A stretch of DNA of 64,000 nucleotides. Source: Heloderma charlesbogerti. Lineage: Eukaryota; Chordata; Lepidosauria; Squamata; Helodermatidae. The stretch is from contig JANEZZ010001873.1 of the NCBI GenBank assembly GCA_026122225.1, forward strand, positions 434,001 through 498,000, in the 5' to 3' direction. A program made the position numbers and the translations under genes. A model generated the notes under the pieces. It was given only the letters and a program-made list of their open reading frames with translations, was not told the DNA's origin and did no database searches. Below are positions 52,930-64,000 of the stretch, one piece after another (within the stretch, counting starts at the first letter, position 1; each line of letters opens with the position of its first letter).

Positions 52930-53610
52930 TGCCGCCACCACAGGGTGTGTGTGTGAGAGAGACAGAATTAGTAGAATTCCCGCCCGCCCCCCGCAAGCAT
53001 CTCTGGCATTCAGATATATCACACACGCGCATCAGCCCGGGAGAAAAACAAGCGAACACCCAGAAAAGGGCTCCAGCGCGCCCACGTGTGATTGCGACAG
53101 GACAGGGCGAAGGGAGACGAGTCGTCGCCACCCTGGTGGTTTCCTCGGGCGTGTTATTTTCGGACCTCCCCAGCATTCCACCCGCGACGCCCACCCGCCT
53201 CGCCTTCTCCCAGCCCCCAGCTCCGGCAGGCTAGTTGCCTCCCGAGAGCGCGCACACGCACCAGTCCTCGCTCCTCCTGGAGAGCAATAACAAGAGCAAC
53301 AAGTTGGCCGCACGCCAGAGGGCTTCAGCTCGCCTCGCTCGCTGCCAGCAGCCTTTGTTCTTGCCTGGGAATCGCTCCGAACTCCTCGCAGGCGGGCGAG
53401 CGTCTTCCTTCGGCGGCGGCGGCGGCTGCTTCTCCTTGTAAGTGGCTGCAAATCCGGCAGCTCAGCTGTCTATTAATTTCCTCTCTTCCATTCAGCGAAG
53501 TCGGCTGAATTTAGAGAGCAGCGTGCCTAGCCGAGAGCTGCAGCTAGCAGCCCGAGAGGCCCCGGGTGAGTGAGTGGGTGGGGGACAGAAAAGGGGTGTC
53601 CTTTCCTTCT
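52930..53610 (+). promoter_or_regulatory. CpG island, probable promoter and non-coding first exon
   Basis: The only dense CpG cluster here that is not part of a recognisable transposon. It has dozens of CpGs over about 650 bp, including a (ggc)n run at about 53411-53428, while neighbours are CpG-poor. Two good + strand splice donors are present: cttgtaagtgg (GT at 53438) and cccgggtgagtgag (GT at 53566). A pyrimidine-rich acceptor-like ttcctctcttccattcag ends at 53495. No TATA box or convincing coding start was recognised. The GC-driven frames on both strands (53032-53508) look artefactual. The gene cannot be named from this window. Confidence 0.65.
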
Positions 53611-55589
53611 CGCAACGGTAAGTTGCAGTGGCTTCATTGTATCCACTAGGGAACGAGCAAAGTGATGTACTTCAGGTGCAAGGGGAGGGGGGCATGTCCC
53701 TTTTGGGGACATTTATTTTTCTGAATGGTACTGTCTGTGCTGAGTGATGCCTCGGAGCTATTTCTTCCCTTTAAAAGTTTTCCCTCAAATTTTCTCTCTG
53801 TCTTCCCCCCTGTGAAGCAGTGAAAGAACGAATGCAAGGAGTGAGCGAAGGCTGCTTCTCTTGGGCTGAAAATGGCTTTGTTGTTGGTCTCTGTGTTGTA
53901 AGCGTTTCTTTTCTCATTTTGGTCTATAGTCATTCTGAAGACTTCTGCAGAGAGCGATGTAGTTCTTCCAACCGTATGAGGCGTTTACTATGAATCTACC
54001 TGGGAGGTGGGGATTATTCTGACCCAGACAAGTAGCGGAAACATTTGTGGATGTCAGTAGTTCACGTAAGGGGATTCTCCCCCTCCCCTTGCGAACCAGG
54101 CTTTATGGACGCCACAAATAAGCCAGTTCTTTGAATGGTCTTCATTCATTCTGTCCTCCGTTCTCTCCCTCCCCTCCCTGCTTCTCAGAACTTTACACAA
54201 AGTTAAAAAACGATAGGTACCAAAATGTCTGAGCATGCGTAGTTTTGAGTGGACTGCCGACTCTATAGAAGCTGCTTATTCAGGCTTCTGTGCAACCCAC
54301 TGCCCACTGTCACTAATTTTAAAAGTATCAAAGAATCACGCCAGAAAAGTAAGGAAGTTCGCTACAATCCAATCATCGTGTAATACTTTCAAGTCCCATT
54401 GGCTTTGATGGGAAAGCTGAACTTCTGCTTAACTGCCCCTTTGAAATCAGTGAGACTTCAGAATGCTTTTCTTTGGCTGGGTCATATCCTTGAAGATCTT
54501 TTATACTGTCAAACTTGTGGTTAAAATAGATGTGAGTGGGTGGGGCCTGTATGGAATGAAATCTTGGGAATGTAAGTTGTCACTTTAGTTGTCTCCCAGT
54601 CAATAAAACAATTGTTTCTGGTTTGTTTTCATTTGTGCAGGAAAAGAAAAAAGCCAGTACTGTGTCTAAAGAAAGCTTGCGTGATTTTAGATGAACATTA
54701 GTCACTGTCTTTACCATATTTCACAATGCTAGTGTGACAGCTAGGCTATATTGATCAAATAAGAATCTCCCTTAGGAAGTGTGTTGTCCTAAAATTACTG
54801 ATGTGCAGTAAAGTCATAACGTTACTAGTGATTTGTGCTGGCAACAGAAGCGAGCCAAATTCCCTTGGTAAAATGGCAATCTAGTCTACTTATGCAAGCA
54901 AAAACCAAGATAGGATTTAAAAATTGGTGTGAACTTATAATTATACTGTAAGCATTGGTAAGGTCATGAGTATGAATTAAAATGGTGGAATATAGAGCAT
55001 GTTTCATGCCTTCCCTCCTCAGTAGTTGTATCTAAGTCTGAATAATAATTATGGCATCCTTCGTTAATTGCTGTAGAGGCACATAGTGAACAAGTGTTCT
55101 ATTAAGCTAATCAGCTGTTTGCTAATGGGGATTTTGAGTTCCCATTTAATGTGTATGGAGCTTAAAGTTTCATTCTCTTTCCAGCATGATAGTGACTTTA
55201 AAAAAAAAAATCAGCAAATTGTCGTCACTGCTTTGGGAAAAGCATCTCCTCTTGCATGCTGTTGTTTAGTCTATTTATAAAATAGAATTCACTCAGTTGG
55301 AACTGGAGACTAGAACTACCAAAGATTCCTGTACAGAGCTAAAATTGGAATGGTACTTTCTGGAATTGTACTCCTCTGGCATTATGTCCAGCAATATTTT
55401 AAACTACTCAGTTTCTAGGGGTGAAGTATCACTTCTGGCATGAGTAATATAGTGCTGTTCTTCCTGTTCTGATGTTGTTTTTTAAAGGCTGCAATCCTAA
55501 ATATGCAGGGGGGGGGGCATTGAACATGGTAGGACTGATTTCTGAGTAACCAAACAGAGACTTGGGCTGTAAGTGTACTTGAATTTCAA
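53611..55589. other. Probable first-intron sequence, nothing recognised
   Basis: Transposon-poor sequence right of the CpG island. A decayed family P MITE may lie at 55488-55560 (gctgcaatcctaaatatgca, cattgaacatggtaggactg). No exon could be supported. Confidence 0.4.
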
Positions 55590-56754
55590 GAAATCACTTT
55601 TAGAGAACTGGGAAGGGCCAGAAACTCACATCAAATGGAATTACCCTAGCCCAGAGCAGGATTCCCCATAAATCCACCCCCTGCAGACTTAAACACACAT
55701 GGTGCTGACCACCACAGTGTATGACAAATGGAAGGCATGAATGAGAAAACTGCACCAAGATAAATACAGAGCTGCAGACTGCTCCAGATAACAAGCTACA
55801 ATAAAGTGTGAGAGGAAGTGGGGGGGGGGGGAGCCAGGGTCACCACCAACTGTATTCTGGGCTTCCTCCCTCCCCAACCTGATAAATGGTAATGGGTTAT
55901 ATATCCAGTGAAGGAAGGGAGGGGATTACTCAAGCTCCTGGCAGTGTAGGCAGGGACAAGCAATTACTCAGGTAGACTGTCACCACCCCTTAAGTCCACC
56001 ACAGCCTGAGCCAGGGGACTCTCAGACCTTTCAGGACACATGTAGGGTTCAGAAATAAGGGCCCAAGGCGGCACCCTCTCTTTTGAGTCCCAAGTCTGAA
56101 ACTTTATGCAGTAGCAAGTAGCCAAGTAGAAGGTGCTGAAATTAGTACTGAGGTTTACCTGGAAGGAAGAACATGAAGCTCTAGAGGTAGAGATTAAGTT
56201 TATTTGTATAGGAGGAAGGGAAGATGTACAAAAAAACAGAGAAACCTTTGGAACAATGCTCCAGGTGAAAATAACAAAGCAATACCTAACCGCGTCCTAT
56301 ATATTAGATAAGGTTCAGTAGGACAGGACCCAATTCAGGATCCAAAAGCTCACAAGCCTGAAAGCAAGTTAGCCCATGAAGACGAAGGGCAATAGTAACC
56401 TCCTGTGCTTTATACCTCCCACCCCCAGGCCCTTGACAAAAGTGAGGGAAGCCTCCTTAGCCAATCTCTGGGTGGCTGAATAATTTCTTTAGAGATGTGC
56501 CTCCTTAACCAATCACAAGCAGACTGAATAACTTCCTTGGCTTTTAGGAGGGGAAGGGGGGGTGAAAGCTCTTACAGCAGCCCAGCTGAAATCATTCAGT
56601 CAAATTTAGCAAGAGTTCCACTCTGGCCTTGACAGGCCTGGAGACTAGGACAAACACACAGGTGGTTTAACAAGTGTGTGCAGACCCTGGTTCATGAAAT
56701 GAAGTTTCTTACAGGCAGCTAAGTCTTAAAAAAGAAAAGAAAAAGATGCAATTC
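55590..56754. other. Unclassified block, possibly old retroelement
   Basis: Purine/pyrimidine-skewed sequence with repeated short phrases: tccttagccaatctctgggtg at about 56455 and tccttaaccaatcacaagcag at about 56502, an imperfect 45-50-bp tandem. A direct repeat inside a regulatory-like stretch could be LTR U3 sequence, but no ends were found. Confidence 0.3.
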
Positions 56755-57050
56755 TTGACTGCCAGGTTGGCCCTATCATTAACCAGAGTGAGGTGGCAAC
56801 CTCAGGCAGCAGATGCTGGGGGTAGCAGTGAGGCGCTGGAAGACGGAGCTGTGTGTGCCATGTGGCTTACCCATCGTCTCCTAAATTAGCTTGCTGCCTT
56901 CAGGTGCTGGAGAACCCCGCTCCCGCCACCAGTGCTGAAATAAGATTCGACTGTTATTCAGTTGACTTCTGTCCATGGAATTGGGTGGGGGGAAACACCT
57001 TGTCCTTTGCCTGAGGCAACAAAATGTCTCTGGCCAGCCCTGCTGACTGT
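56755..57050. mobile_element. hAT-type MITE S, copy 2, with TSD
   Basis: The element 56763-57042 (280 bp) starts caggttggccc and ends tggccagccctg, inverted hAT-like ends. Flanking octamers ttgactgc (56755-56762) and ctgactgt (57043-57050) differ only by two transitions. It is collinear with 51740-52018. No transposase. Confidence 0.75.
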
Positions 57051-58064
57051 GAAGTGAAATCCACAGAAGCGCAAAAGAAATGTTAATAAGACACAAGACC
57101 ATCCCACTCAACGCATGATCTTGTGTGATGGGTAGACTTATAAAGACAAGTCTGAATTAAAGTGCATACATCTAATGGTTTGAACTGCTCTGTTTTTAAT
57201 GAGTAGAAACAACTTCCTAATTTGCTCATCATTCCCTATTCATGATTGTTTACGGGTTCTTTAGATGTCATAACCCTCCAGTTTCACTTCTGTATCTAAA
57301 GAGTACTTTCAGCGAGTTTTTCTAGAGCAGGGGAAATGTAGCGTTTATATAACAGAAGCAAAAGAAAATGCTGTTTTCACTTGTGTATTTGTGCTATTCT
57401 GCTATACCATGCTGCCACCTAGAGGTTATGTAATGGGAAAACAGGGAAGGAAACACTCCTCTTGTCATGTTCATATTTCAATTTGGTGATGAAACCAAAA
57501 GTAGATAGAGTGGAATAACATGCCTTGTGTAGAAAAGCTCTAAAGAGACCCCCCTAAACACCATGGTCTAAAATTACCTAGCAACATCACAGTTGATGCC
57601 TTGCTTAAAGATACTTAACTCTGTCTTTTGCATTAAACTTTTAGATGAATATTTGAACTACTTTTAAATAGTGCTGGCAGTTCTACCCATAAAATAAAAA
57701 GCACCCACATAGTCCAGAGAGTCTAATGCATGTGTCAGCAACTTGTTTGTTAGGTTCATCCAATTTCTTTGACCTTACAAACTCATTGACTAAGTGATAC
57801 GTCTGCTGGCATATTCAGCATGCCTGGCCAGCTTGGAAATGACACTGTAGCACAATGCGGGCTGATGAAAAAGAGCCTGCAAAATTAGGGAGGGAATGCT
57901 ACAGAAGCATCTCTGATTTGTACCCAGCTGAATTTTGAAATTCCCAGGTAGGGAGGGCTGCTGGGTAAATTGGCTGTACTTTGTTATCCTTTTTGCAGGG
58001 GAAGCTGAGTATTGTCAAGGAAGCACAAAATACATTGGCAGGACCATTAGGGTAAAATTATTTA
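57051..58064. repeat. Repeat shared with 7785-8095 at 57225-57545; rest unplaced
   Basis: Bases 57225-57545 follow 7785-8095 in order: catgattgtttacgggttct, ctccagtttcacttctgt, ccatgctgccacctagaggt, tatg...gggaaaacaggg, gatgaaaccaaaagtagat, ttgtgtagaaaagctct. It is the interior of the TIR element at 7272-8325 without its ends. The remainder has no recognised feature. Confidence 0.6.
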
Positions 58065-58193
58065 GGGTGCGATCCTAAGCATGTTTAGACAAAAAAAAAT
58101 CCAACTCCCAGCATGCCCCAGCCACCTTGGCTGATGGAGCATGCTGGAAGTTGTAGGACTTTTGTCTGTCTAAACTTGCATTGGATTGCACCC
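58065..58193. repeat. Palindromic MITE, family T (complete copy)
   Basis: A 129-bp palindrome running from gggtgcgatcctaagcatg and tttagacaaaaa through ccagcatgccccagcc and its complement to taaacttgcattggattgcaccc. TA stands immediately outside both ends. Partial copies are at 11047-11085, 12422-12478 and 51335-51465. Confidence 0.8.
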
Positions 58194-59229
58194 TACAGGA
58201 GTTTTATTTCAAAGCATATAAAGTGCAGTGTACATATGTAGTACATTATGATAGAAGCCCACAAACATTTTTACGGAACATATGTAAGGAGAGGTAACCT
58301 TTATAATTACCCCCCCCCCCGCAATGTGGCTAAGTCAATGTTCTGAACTGATTAGCTGTTCCAAATATAACTGGATTTAGGAATACAAAACCGTATTTGG
58401 TTAATGACATCATTCAATGTATCTGCCAGCTGATTGTGGTATCTGTGTGTTAACTGTAAAAAAAACAGCTGGTGTGTCTGGGCATTATCCAGCTGCCATG
58501 GTTTGTGGTACCTTGTCATGACTTGACAACCATTCAGATTCTTTCCGCCCAGGCCAACTGAAACATGATGTCACTTTCTACCTTCAAGACTTTAACCTTT
58601 GAGGGATTCTGCAATGGATGTGACTCTTAACCCTGGGGAAGTGGAAACTGCCCCCGAAGTACATTCTAGCACAGATCTGTCGACTCAAGTGCATTCCAGT
58701 GCTTAAAAGATTCAGCCACCAAATGACTTTTATGGTCAGAGCTGGTTAAATATGGTTTTTTTTTAAAAAAAAGAATATGCAACATACATTTTAACAGAAT
58801 ACTATTTTTGTGTGTTAATTTTCTGCTTTATTGAGACCACATGTCTCCAATTTGATTTTTTTTTAACATAGAAATGTTTGGCTAGGCTGCTTGAAATGTA
58901 TTTCTTTTCTTTTTAATTGCTTGGAGGCAGAGTGAGTTTCATGTCAGAAGGCTTGAGTCAAGTCATATATATTTTAAGGATGCTTCCAGACAGGAGGATA
59001 TTTTGTATGACAAGCATACTGCTCTTCCGTCATGGTGACGCACACACGCTACATGGGAAATGAGCTGATCTTTGTTAGCCCAAATGGCAGCCTGACATAT
59101 TAGGCGATTGGCATAAATGGCAGAGTCCAAATCATGTTGCACAAAACTCCAAGCAACTTTGCCCAGATCTGTGCATGCAGTAGAATGAGGCGTAGCGTCT
59201 TGAGGTAAGAAAATAGACCATGGACTGCA
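58194..59229. other. No recognised feature
   Basis: About 1 kb with a C10 run near 58311 and A/T runs, but no supported gene or element. Confidence 0.4.
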
Positions 59230-59600
59230 CTATATGTTACATGAAATGAACCTCTGGATAAGTTTATGTGGAAACTTCACATATAAAGCTAAACCATAGT
59301 TTAGCATTACAAGAGTGTGCTGTGCATGAGCCTAAGGCTGGTATCTCCCCTCCTTTCCTCCAGTATGGAACAAAGGAGATCAGAAGTTTCTATTTTAAAT
59401 TAACCATGGTATGTTGGTATGTTGGAGGAAACTTAACTGTGGTTAATCTTAACTATGGTTGGTTGAGACAAGCCAACTACAAATGATGGATTATGAAGCT
59501 ATCTTGTTTGAACAAACTATGGTTAAGATTTACTACAGCTTGTTGGGTTCAAATGGCACAACAAGCCGTGGTTAATCAAAAGTGGAAGCTTCTGAACGCT
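59230..59600. repeat. Repeat rich in aaccat(a/g)gtt palindromes
   Basis: Carries many short inverted motifs: aaaccatagtttagc, aattaaccatgg, actgtggttaatc, aactatggttgg, ctatggttaag, ccgtggttaatc. The pattern suggests a DNA-transposon-derived MITE with clustered internal repeats. Boundaries and family are unresolved. Confidence 0.5.
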
Positions 59601-59937
59601 TCCCTACTGCAATTCCGGGCATATTGGGAGATATGCCCAATTAAAAAACAAAAAAAATCTGCTGAGGCTTTCTTTGTGCATTTGTGTTGTAATGTACAGT
59701 TTGCTCCTTTATCAGATTGCAAAAGGAAAATGCTATTTTTGAATCCAACCCCTTGTAACAATCTCTCTGCAGGCAGAACCTTTCTGGACCAAATTAATCT
59801 TTCAGGGGGAGAGGTGCTGGACCAGCCTTCTCCCTGTGGTGCTAACCTTTTACTTATAAGGGACTTCTTGTATGAGGAGCATCCCAAAATTCCTTCCACC
59901 TTGTTTTATTAAGCACTAAGAGCTGACTGCAACATAT
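59601..59937. other. No recognised feature
   Basis: An open frame covers 59493-59912 (+), but it overlaps the adjacent repeat and has no recognisable domain. Not called as a gene. Confidence 0.4.
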
Positions 59938-59941
59938 GGGC

Positions 59942-60308
59942 CAAATCCAGCGGGGCACTTATGCATCTCTTATGCAACCACTTCCGTTGTGCAAGTGGCC
60001 CCCACCCTTTGTGCAATGGTGATTCAGTGCTTCCGGGGATACCGAAACCAAGTGGAAATGCTCGTTTCTGGAAGGAGGCAGGTCAGCGGAGCTCACATAA
60101 GGGAGCTCTGCTGACTTGCCTCCTTCCAGAAATGAGTGTTTTCGCTTGTTTGGGGGCTTCGCCTAGGAAGTGCTAAATGTCCCTTGCATTAAGTGGTGGG
60201 TCCCACTTGCACAACAGAATTGGCAGGTTCCACTGCTTGCAGAAGGGAATTGGTGGGGCAGAAAGGAATTGGCAGAGGTATAAGCACCCTGTTGGATTCT
60301 ACCTTTTG
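59942..60308. mobile_element. Foldback element Z, copy 1
   Basis: The ends gccaaatccagcggggcactt and tataagcaccctgttggatt are inverted matches. The centre is a strong hairpin: cgtttctggaaggaggcagg, tcagcggagctc on the left; gagctctgctgacttgcctc, cttccagaaatgag on the right, with a short loop. Intermediate pairs include gttgtgcaagtgg/cccacttgcacaac. No TSD was settled. A truncated second copy is at 63226-63352. Confidence 0.7.
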
Positions 60309-60394
60309 TCTTCAAAAGCGTGATTGCTGCTTGCAATGTGGTTACTTTCCATAGAGCTACAGTAAGTGTAGAAAACCCAAGGTCACACAAGGGA

Positions 60395-60575
60395 AGGGTT
60401 TTTTTGACATTTATACCGTGCCTTTTTTCATCTTGTGAGGAACCTAATGTGGCATATATGATCCTCCTCCTCTCAATTTTTTACCTCACAACAACCCTGT
60501 GAGGTACCTTAGGCTGAGAGTCAGTGATTAGCCTAAAGTTACCCAGTAAGCTTCAGATCTAGAATTCAGAGCTCC
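60395..60575 (-). repeat. MIR/L2-tail-like ancient SINE remnant
   Basis: The phrases tcacaacaaccctgtgaggt, accttaggctgagagtcagt and gttacccagtaagcttcag are the reversed CORE-SINE/L2-tail wording seen also at 5985-6110. Confidence 0.65.
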
Positions 60576-63225
60576 TGAGTTGTCATTGAAGTTATTTCCA
60601 TGGCATCCTGTCCTTCCCAGGAGCTGGAGCAACACTGTTGTGGGAGGTCACCATGGCATTGGCCCCTCCTTCCTACTTGACATCACATTTCCTATGGGAG
60701 TTGCATGAGAAGGAGCTAGGTTAGGAACACTCCTCCTTCCTTCACTTCCTATTGAGGCTGAGCATACCCAATTGGGCCAGTTAGGGGCAGGCAAGGCCAT
60801 TTTTCACTTAAAAGAAAAAAGGAGCAGTATGATTAGCCCCTCATCTCTTTAATGAGAAGCAACGTCCTTTTAAGGTGCACCATTGCCTCTCATTGGCACT
60901 GCAATTTTTATTTCTATGGACTCTTTCATGTTTGTTCTTTGGTATAAGCACAAAACCCAAGTACAGCTATTCCCCTCTGAAGCAAGCCTATTTCCCCTTC
61001 CATTACATGGTGATGGAATATCACATTACTGGTGCTGGATCAAAGCTAACAGGAGGACAGTGCCAAGGGAAGGTCTGTGTTTTATCATCTGGAAAGGTCC
61101 TATAACACTATGTGTTACTGGGAAGGAAAACACATACAGAGAATCTGTCTTTGCAAATAGTCTTCAGGATTGACTGGAACCAATTTGTCTAGTCTGAAGG
61201 ATGAGGCCCTTTGCTTTTTGGATGTACAATGTTTACTAATTTAAAAAAACAGCATTGGGGATGGCCACTCCTAAAAAAGGAACCTCGCCCAGCCTGCAGC
61301 TACTATTGCAGCCACCTAGGTTCAGTTTGTTGACTTTCTCCAGTCACAAGTGGACAAAGAGGGAACTAAAATGGGCAGGAGGAGGTGGGAGTGAGGGAGA
61401 AAGGGGGATGCTTGGATCTGATGGTTGGTACACCCATCTGAGAGTCCATTATGATAAACATGGATTTGCAGTTCTGTGGACATACTGTGACCACTTTGTT
61501 AAATAATTTTTGTCTTCACATGTAAACCTTCAGCTTTGCTATGGGTGAACATCCAATTTGCCTTAGACGTTTTGCTTTCAATATACCTGCTTCTTTCTGG
61601 GAGCTGCTCTTTGTAAGTCTGGGAGCCCTAAGGGACAGAAGGCAGCTTACAGCAGTACTGTATATATCTATTCTCTATAGTTCAGTTCGTCAGAATTTTT
61701 AACTATCCAGTGAGAGAGGGAAGTGATTACCCAGTCAAAACAGAATTAAATTTGGCAGGATCATTATTATCCTGTCTCTACATATTTCTTTCTTATTCTA
61801 CCTATAATATGTTGATTGTAGAATAGAAAGCAATAGATTGTAGGCAGCAGCCATCTTAACATCCTAATAGATAATAACTGCTAGTAATCCACAATCCTAG
61901 CCTGCCATTATAATGGTCACCACAAAACTGTTGGAGTCATTATTACTTATAAAATGCTGCTAAATGTCCAGATGGAAAACTTTAACCTAACTGGAGATTG
62001 AATTTTGTTACATTATCCATTCCCATCTCCATTTTAAAGAAGTGTATTAATCATAGATTATTTGAACCTTTGCCCAGAATTTGACGAATGTATTTCAATT
62101 TTCTTTCTCTCAGATTAGGGTGAATATTCTTGGGGTGGGGGTGGGGGTATAGAAGTGACTTACCCAATAGTCTCCAAGACTAACTTAAACTTTTGTTTAA
62201 ATTACATATTAATATGGCAAGCACACAATTTGGCCAAGCCTATTTTGGGCCCACTGGAAATAGCTGCATTGGAAGACACAAATCAGTCTCAAAACATGTA
62301 AGATCTTCTGGGGCAAGTTGAGAGACATGGCCTTCTGCCAAATGGATGGCTGTGGCAATTTGAGCACACAGAGGTTGCAACTAAGGAGCCTGGGCAGGAG
62401 CTAGTGGGCCAAAAGTGAAGCCTTAATGGGCTATATGAGACCCCCATACCATGTATTAGTTACCACTAATACAGATTTTCTACGAATATTCTATTTTGAA
62501 TCGGGATAAATGCTGAAGCTATACTTTGTAAATGCTTCTATTACATAATAGTGCTTTTAAAAGTACCAAGGGCATCCATTAACATTTATTTTTATTGTCC
62601 GAGAAGGAATCCATACCACTTTTGAATAGGTTTTGTTTGCTGGTGTGTATGTTCTTTATTTGGGGAAGTGGGGGAGGCCGCTGCACATTTAACTACAGTG
62701 ATTATGCAGGACTGTTCCTACACTGCAAACTTGTAAGTAGAGTACGTGCTGTCGTTTCTACATTCTTGTAAATCATGTCGACATTCTAGATTCTTTTATA
62801 AATAACAATTTCTTGTTCTGTTAAAAAACCTTCAGGTTGTTTTTATCATTTGTTAAAGCATAATTTTGAAGTTGTGCCACTCAGAATAATGACTTGAAGT
62901 AGCTGTGATTATTATTTGTTGAATTTCTAGCCCTTCCTAAAGTCCGGTGGCTACTGCCTTGCCAAAAATAGGAAATGCATCACCAAAAAAGAGGACAAGT
63001 GGACACAGATTTGCATGTGATTTATATGTATAATAAATGTGCTGATGGGCAACTTCAAGGTCCCTGCTCTCCCTTCTTATGGTTCTTTATCTTTAAACTG
63101 GGCTTCAACTAGGCCACCATTCAAATAGAAGACTGTTTCAAAGAGAGAACTGTCCTGTAGCAGCCCTCCAAACAAAGGTCTGTCCCCTGTAAAGTAGGAC
63201 ACATGGCCACCCTACTGTAAAGGCA
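60576..63225. other. 2.6 kb with no recognised gene or element
   Basis: No transposon termini, coding motifs or RNA genes were recognised. This could be intronic if the CpG island at 52930-53610 is a + strand promoter. Confidence 0.4.
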
Positions 63226-63352
63226 TAGGGCAGAGTCCAGTGGGACAGTTACGCCCCCACTGATTCTCTTACTCTCTGCCAATTCCATTCCACAAGAAGG
63301 ACCCACTGCATATGCAAAGGAGATTTAGCACTCCCAGGGGAAGCCCCACTGT
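63226..63352. mobile_element. Foldback element Z, copy 2, truncated by BovB
   Basis: Matches the left end of copy 1 (gggcagagtccagtgggaca against gggccaaatccagcggggca) and an inner block (gatttagcactcccagggga, reversed in copy 1 as tcgcctaggaagtgctaaat). It stops where BovB sequence begins. Confidence 0.6.
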
Positions 63353-63355
63353 GCA

Positions 63356-64000
63356 TAACAAACACTCTTCCAACAACCTAAAAGACAACTTTATACATGG
63401 ACTTCACCAGATGGTCGACACCGAAATCAGATTGACTACATCCTTTGTAGCCAAAGGTGGCGGACATCTATACAGTTGGTAAAAACAAGGCCTGGAGCTG
63501 ACTGTAGTTCAGATCATGAACTTCTTATTGCACAATTTAGAATCAGACGAAAGAGAATAGGGAAGACCCACAGATCAGTTAGATATGAGCTTACTAATAT
63601 TCCTAATGAATATGCAGTGGAGGTGAAGAATAGATTTAAGGGACTAGATTAATAGATAGGGTCCCAGAAGAACTATGAACAGAAGTTTGCAACATTGTTC
63701 AGGAGGCAGCAACAAAAAAGTCCCAAAGAAAAAGAAAACCAAGAAGGCAAGATGGCTGTCTGCTGAGACACTGGAAGCAGCCCAAGAAAGAAGGAAAGCA
63801 AAAGACAACAGTGAAAGGGGGAGATATGCCCAATTAAATGCAAAATTCCAGAGGTTAGCCAGAAGAGATAAGGAATTATTTTTAAACAAGCAATGCACAG
63901 AAGTGGAAGAAGATAATAGAATAGGAAGGACAAGAGGCCTCTTCCAGAAAATTAGGAACATCGGAGGTAAATTCCAGGCAAAAATGGGTATGATCAAAAA
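63356..64000 (+). mobile_element. BovB LINE, 5'-truncated, continues past window edge
   Basis: Collinear with 43600-44290 of the minus-strand BovB. It starts inside the endonuclease at ataacaaacactcttcc and holds the atggtcgacaccgaaatcag block, the SDHELL block (cagatcatgaacttctt, about 63511) and the basic linker (aagaaaaagaaaaccaagaa). It then reaches the start of the RT region (RYAQLNAKFQRLARRDKE at about 63820-63880). It has stops and small indels. The 3' half lies beyond base 64000. Confidence 0.9.

Noticed and set aside
53032..53508. GC-rich frames on both strands within the CpG island (113-139 codons)
   Set aside because: Both strands are open because stop codons are rare at high GC. 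Arg/Pro/Ser-rich composition and lack of a domain suggest artefact.
1..64000. CRISPR arrays, bacterial operons, riboswitches
   Set aside because: Repeat content and genome organisation are those of a vertebrate; no regularly spaced identical repeats or prokaryotic gene structure occurs.

Overview
The window is non-coding vertebrate DNA, almost certainly from a squamate reptile (lizard or snake). Three things point there: BovB/RTE LINEs beside SINEs whose 3' ends copy the BovB tail (Sauria-type SINEs), several CR1 and L2-like LINEs, and a dense load of palindromic MITEs and hAT-type elements of the kind common in squamate genomes. I found no host protein-coding exon. Most long open frames are chance frames or opposite-strand shadows of retroelement ORFs.

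Layout. 1-6 kb: CR1 ORF1 end at the left edge, an L2-like fragment, a TTA-flanked MITE, and a foldback hAT element (5414-5870) with a perfect 8-bp target-site duplication (TSD). 6-18.3 kb: a hammerhead-containing repeat, a TIR element (7272-8325), a composite hAT (8490-9590) carrying a CR1 end, L2 pieces, a second foldback hAT (11679-12328), a hAT nested in a MITE (15791-16217), and a third, very GC-rich foldback element (17307-18236) with a 376-bp palindrome made of smaller palindromes. 18.3-29.9 kb: a Sauria SINE with TSD, a CR1 split by a MITE, many small palindromic MITEs, a hAT inside a MITE (26080-26325), a BovB 3' end, and another hAT. 29.9-50.4 kb is the LINE-rich core: a long CR1 (29926-33320) interrupted by a SINE; a nearly complete but broken L2-like LINE (34426-37995) sitting in an older repeat; a Tc1-type transposon with 218-bp TIRs (39203-40839) inside an older TIR element; another CR1; a nearly complete BovB (41989-45075); and a chimeric, internally deleted BovB with a 12-bp TSD (49669-50235) inside an L2 3' end. 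45.1-48.2 kb is a comparatively repeat-free gap.

The only strong sign of a host gene is a CpG island at about 52930-53610. It has good 5' splice-donor candidates on the + strand and no long conserved frame, so it looks like a promoter with a non-coding first exon. If so, the right-hand 10 kb would be the first intron. That part holds hAT and foldback elements and ends in a 5'-truncated BovB running off the window.

The main story is layered transposition. The nesting order can be read directly in at least eight places, and TSDs mark many of the insertions.
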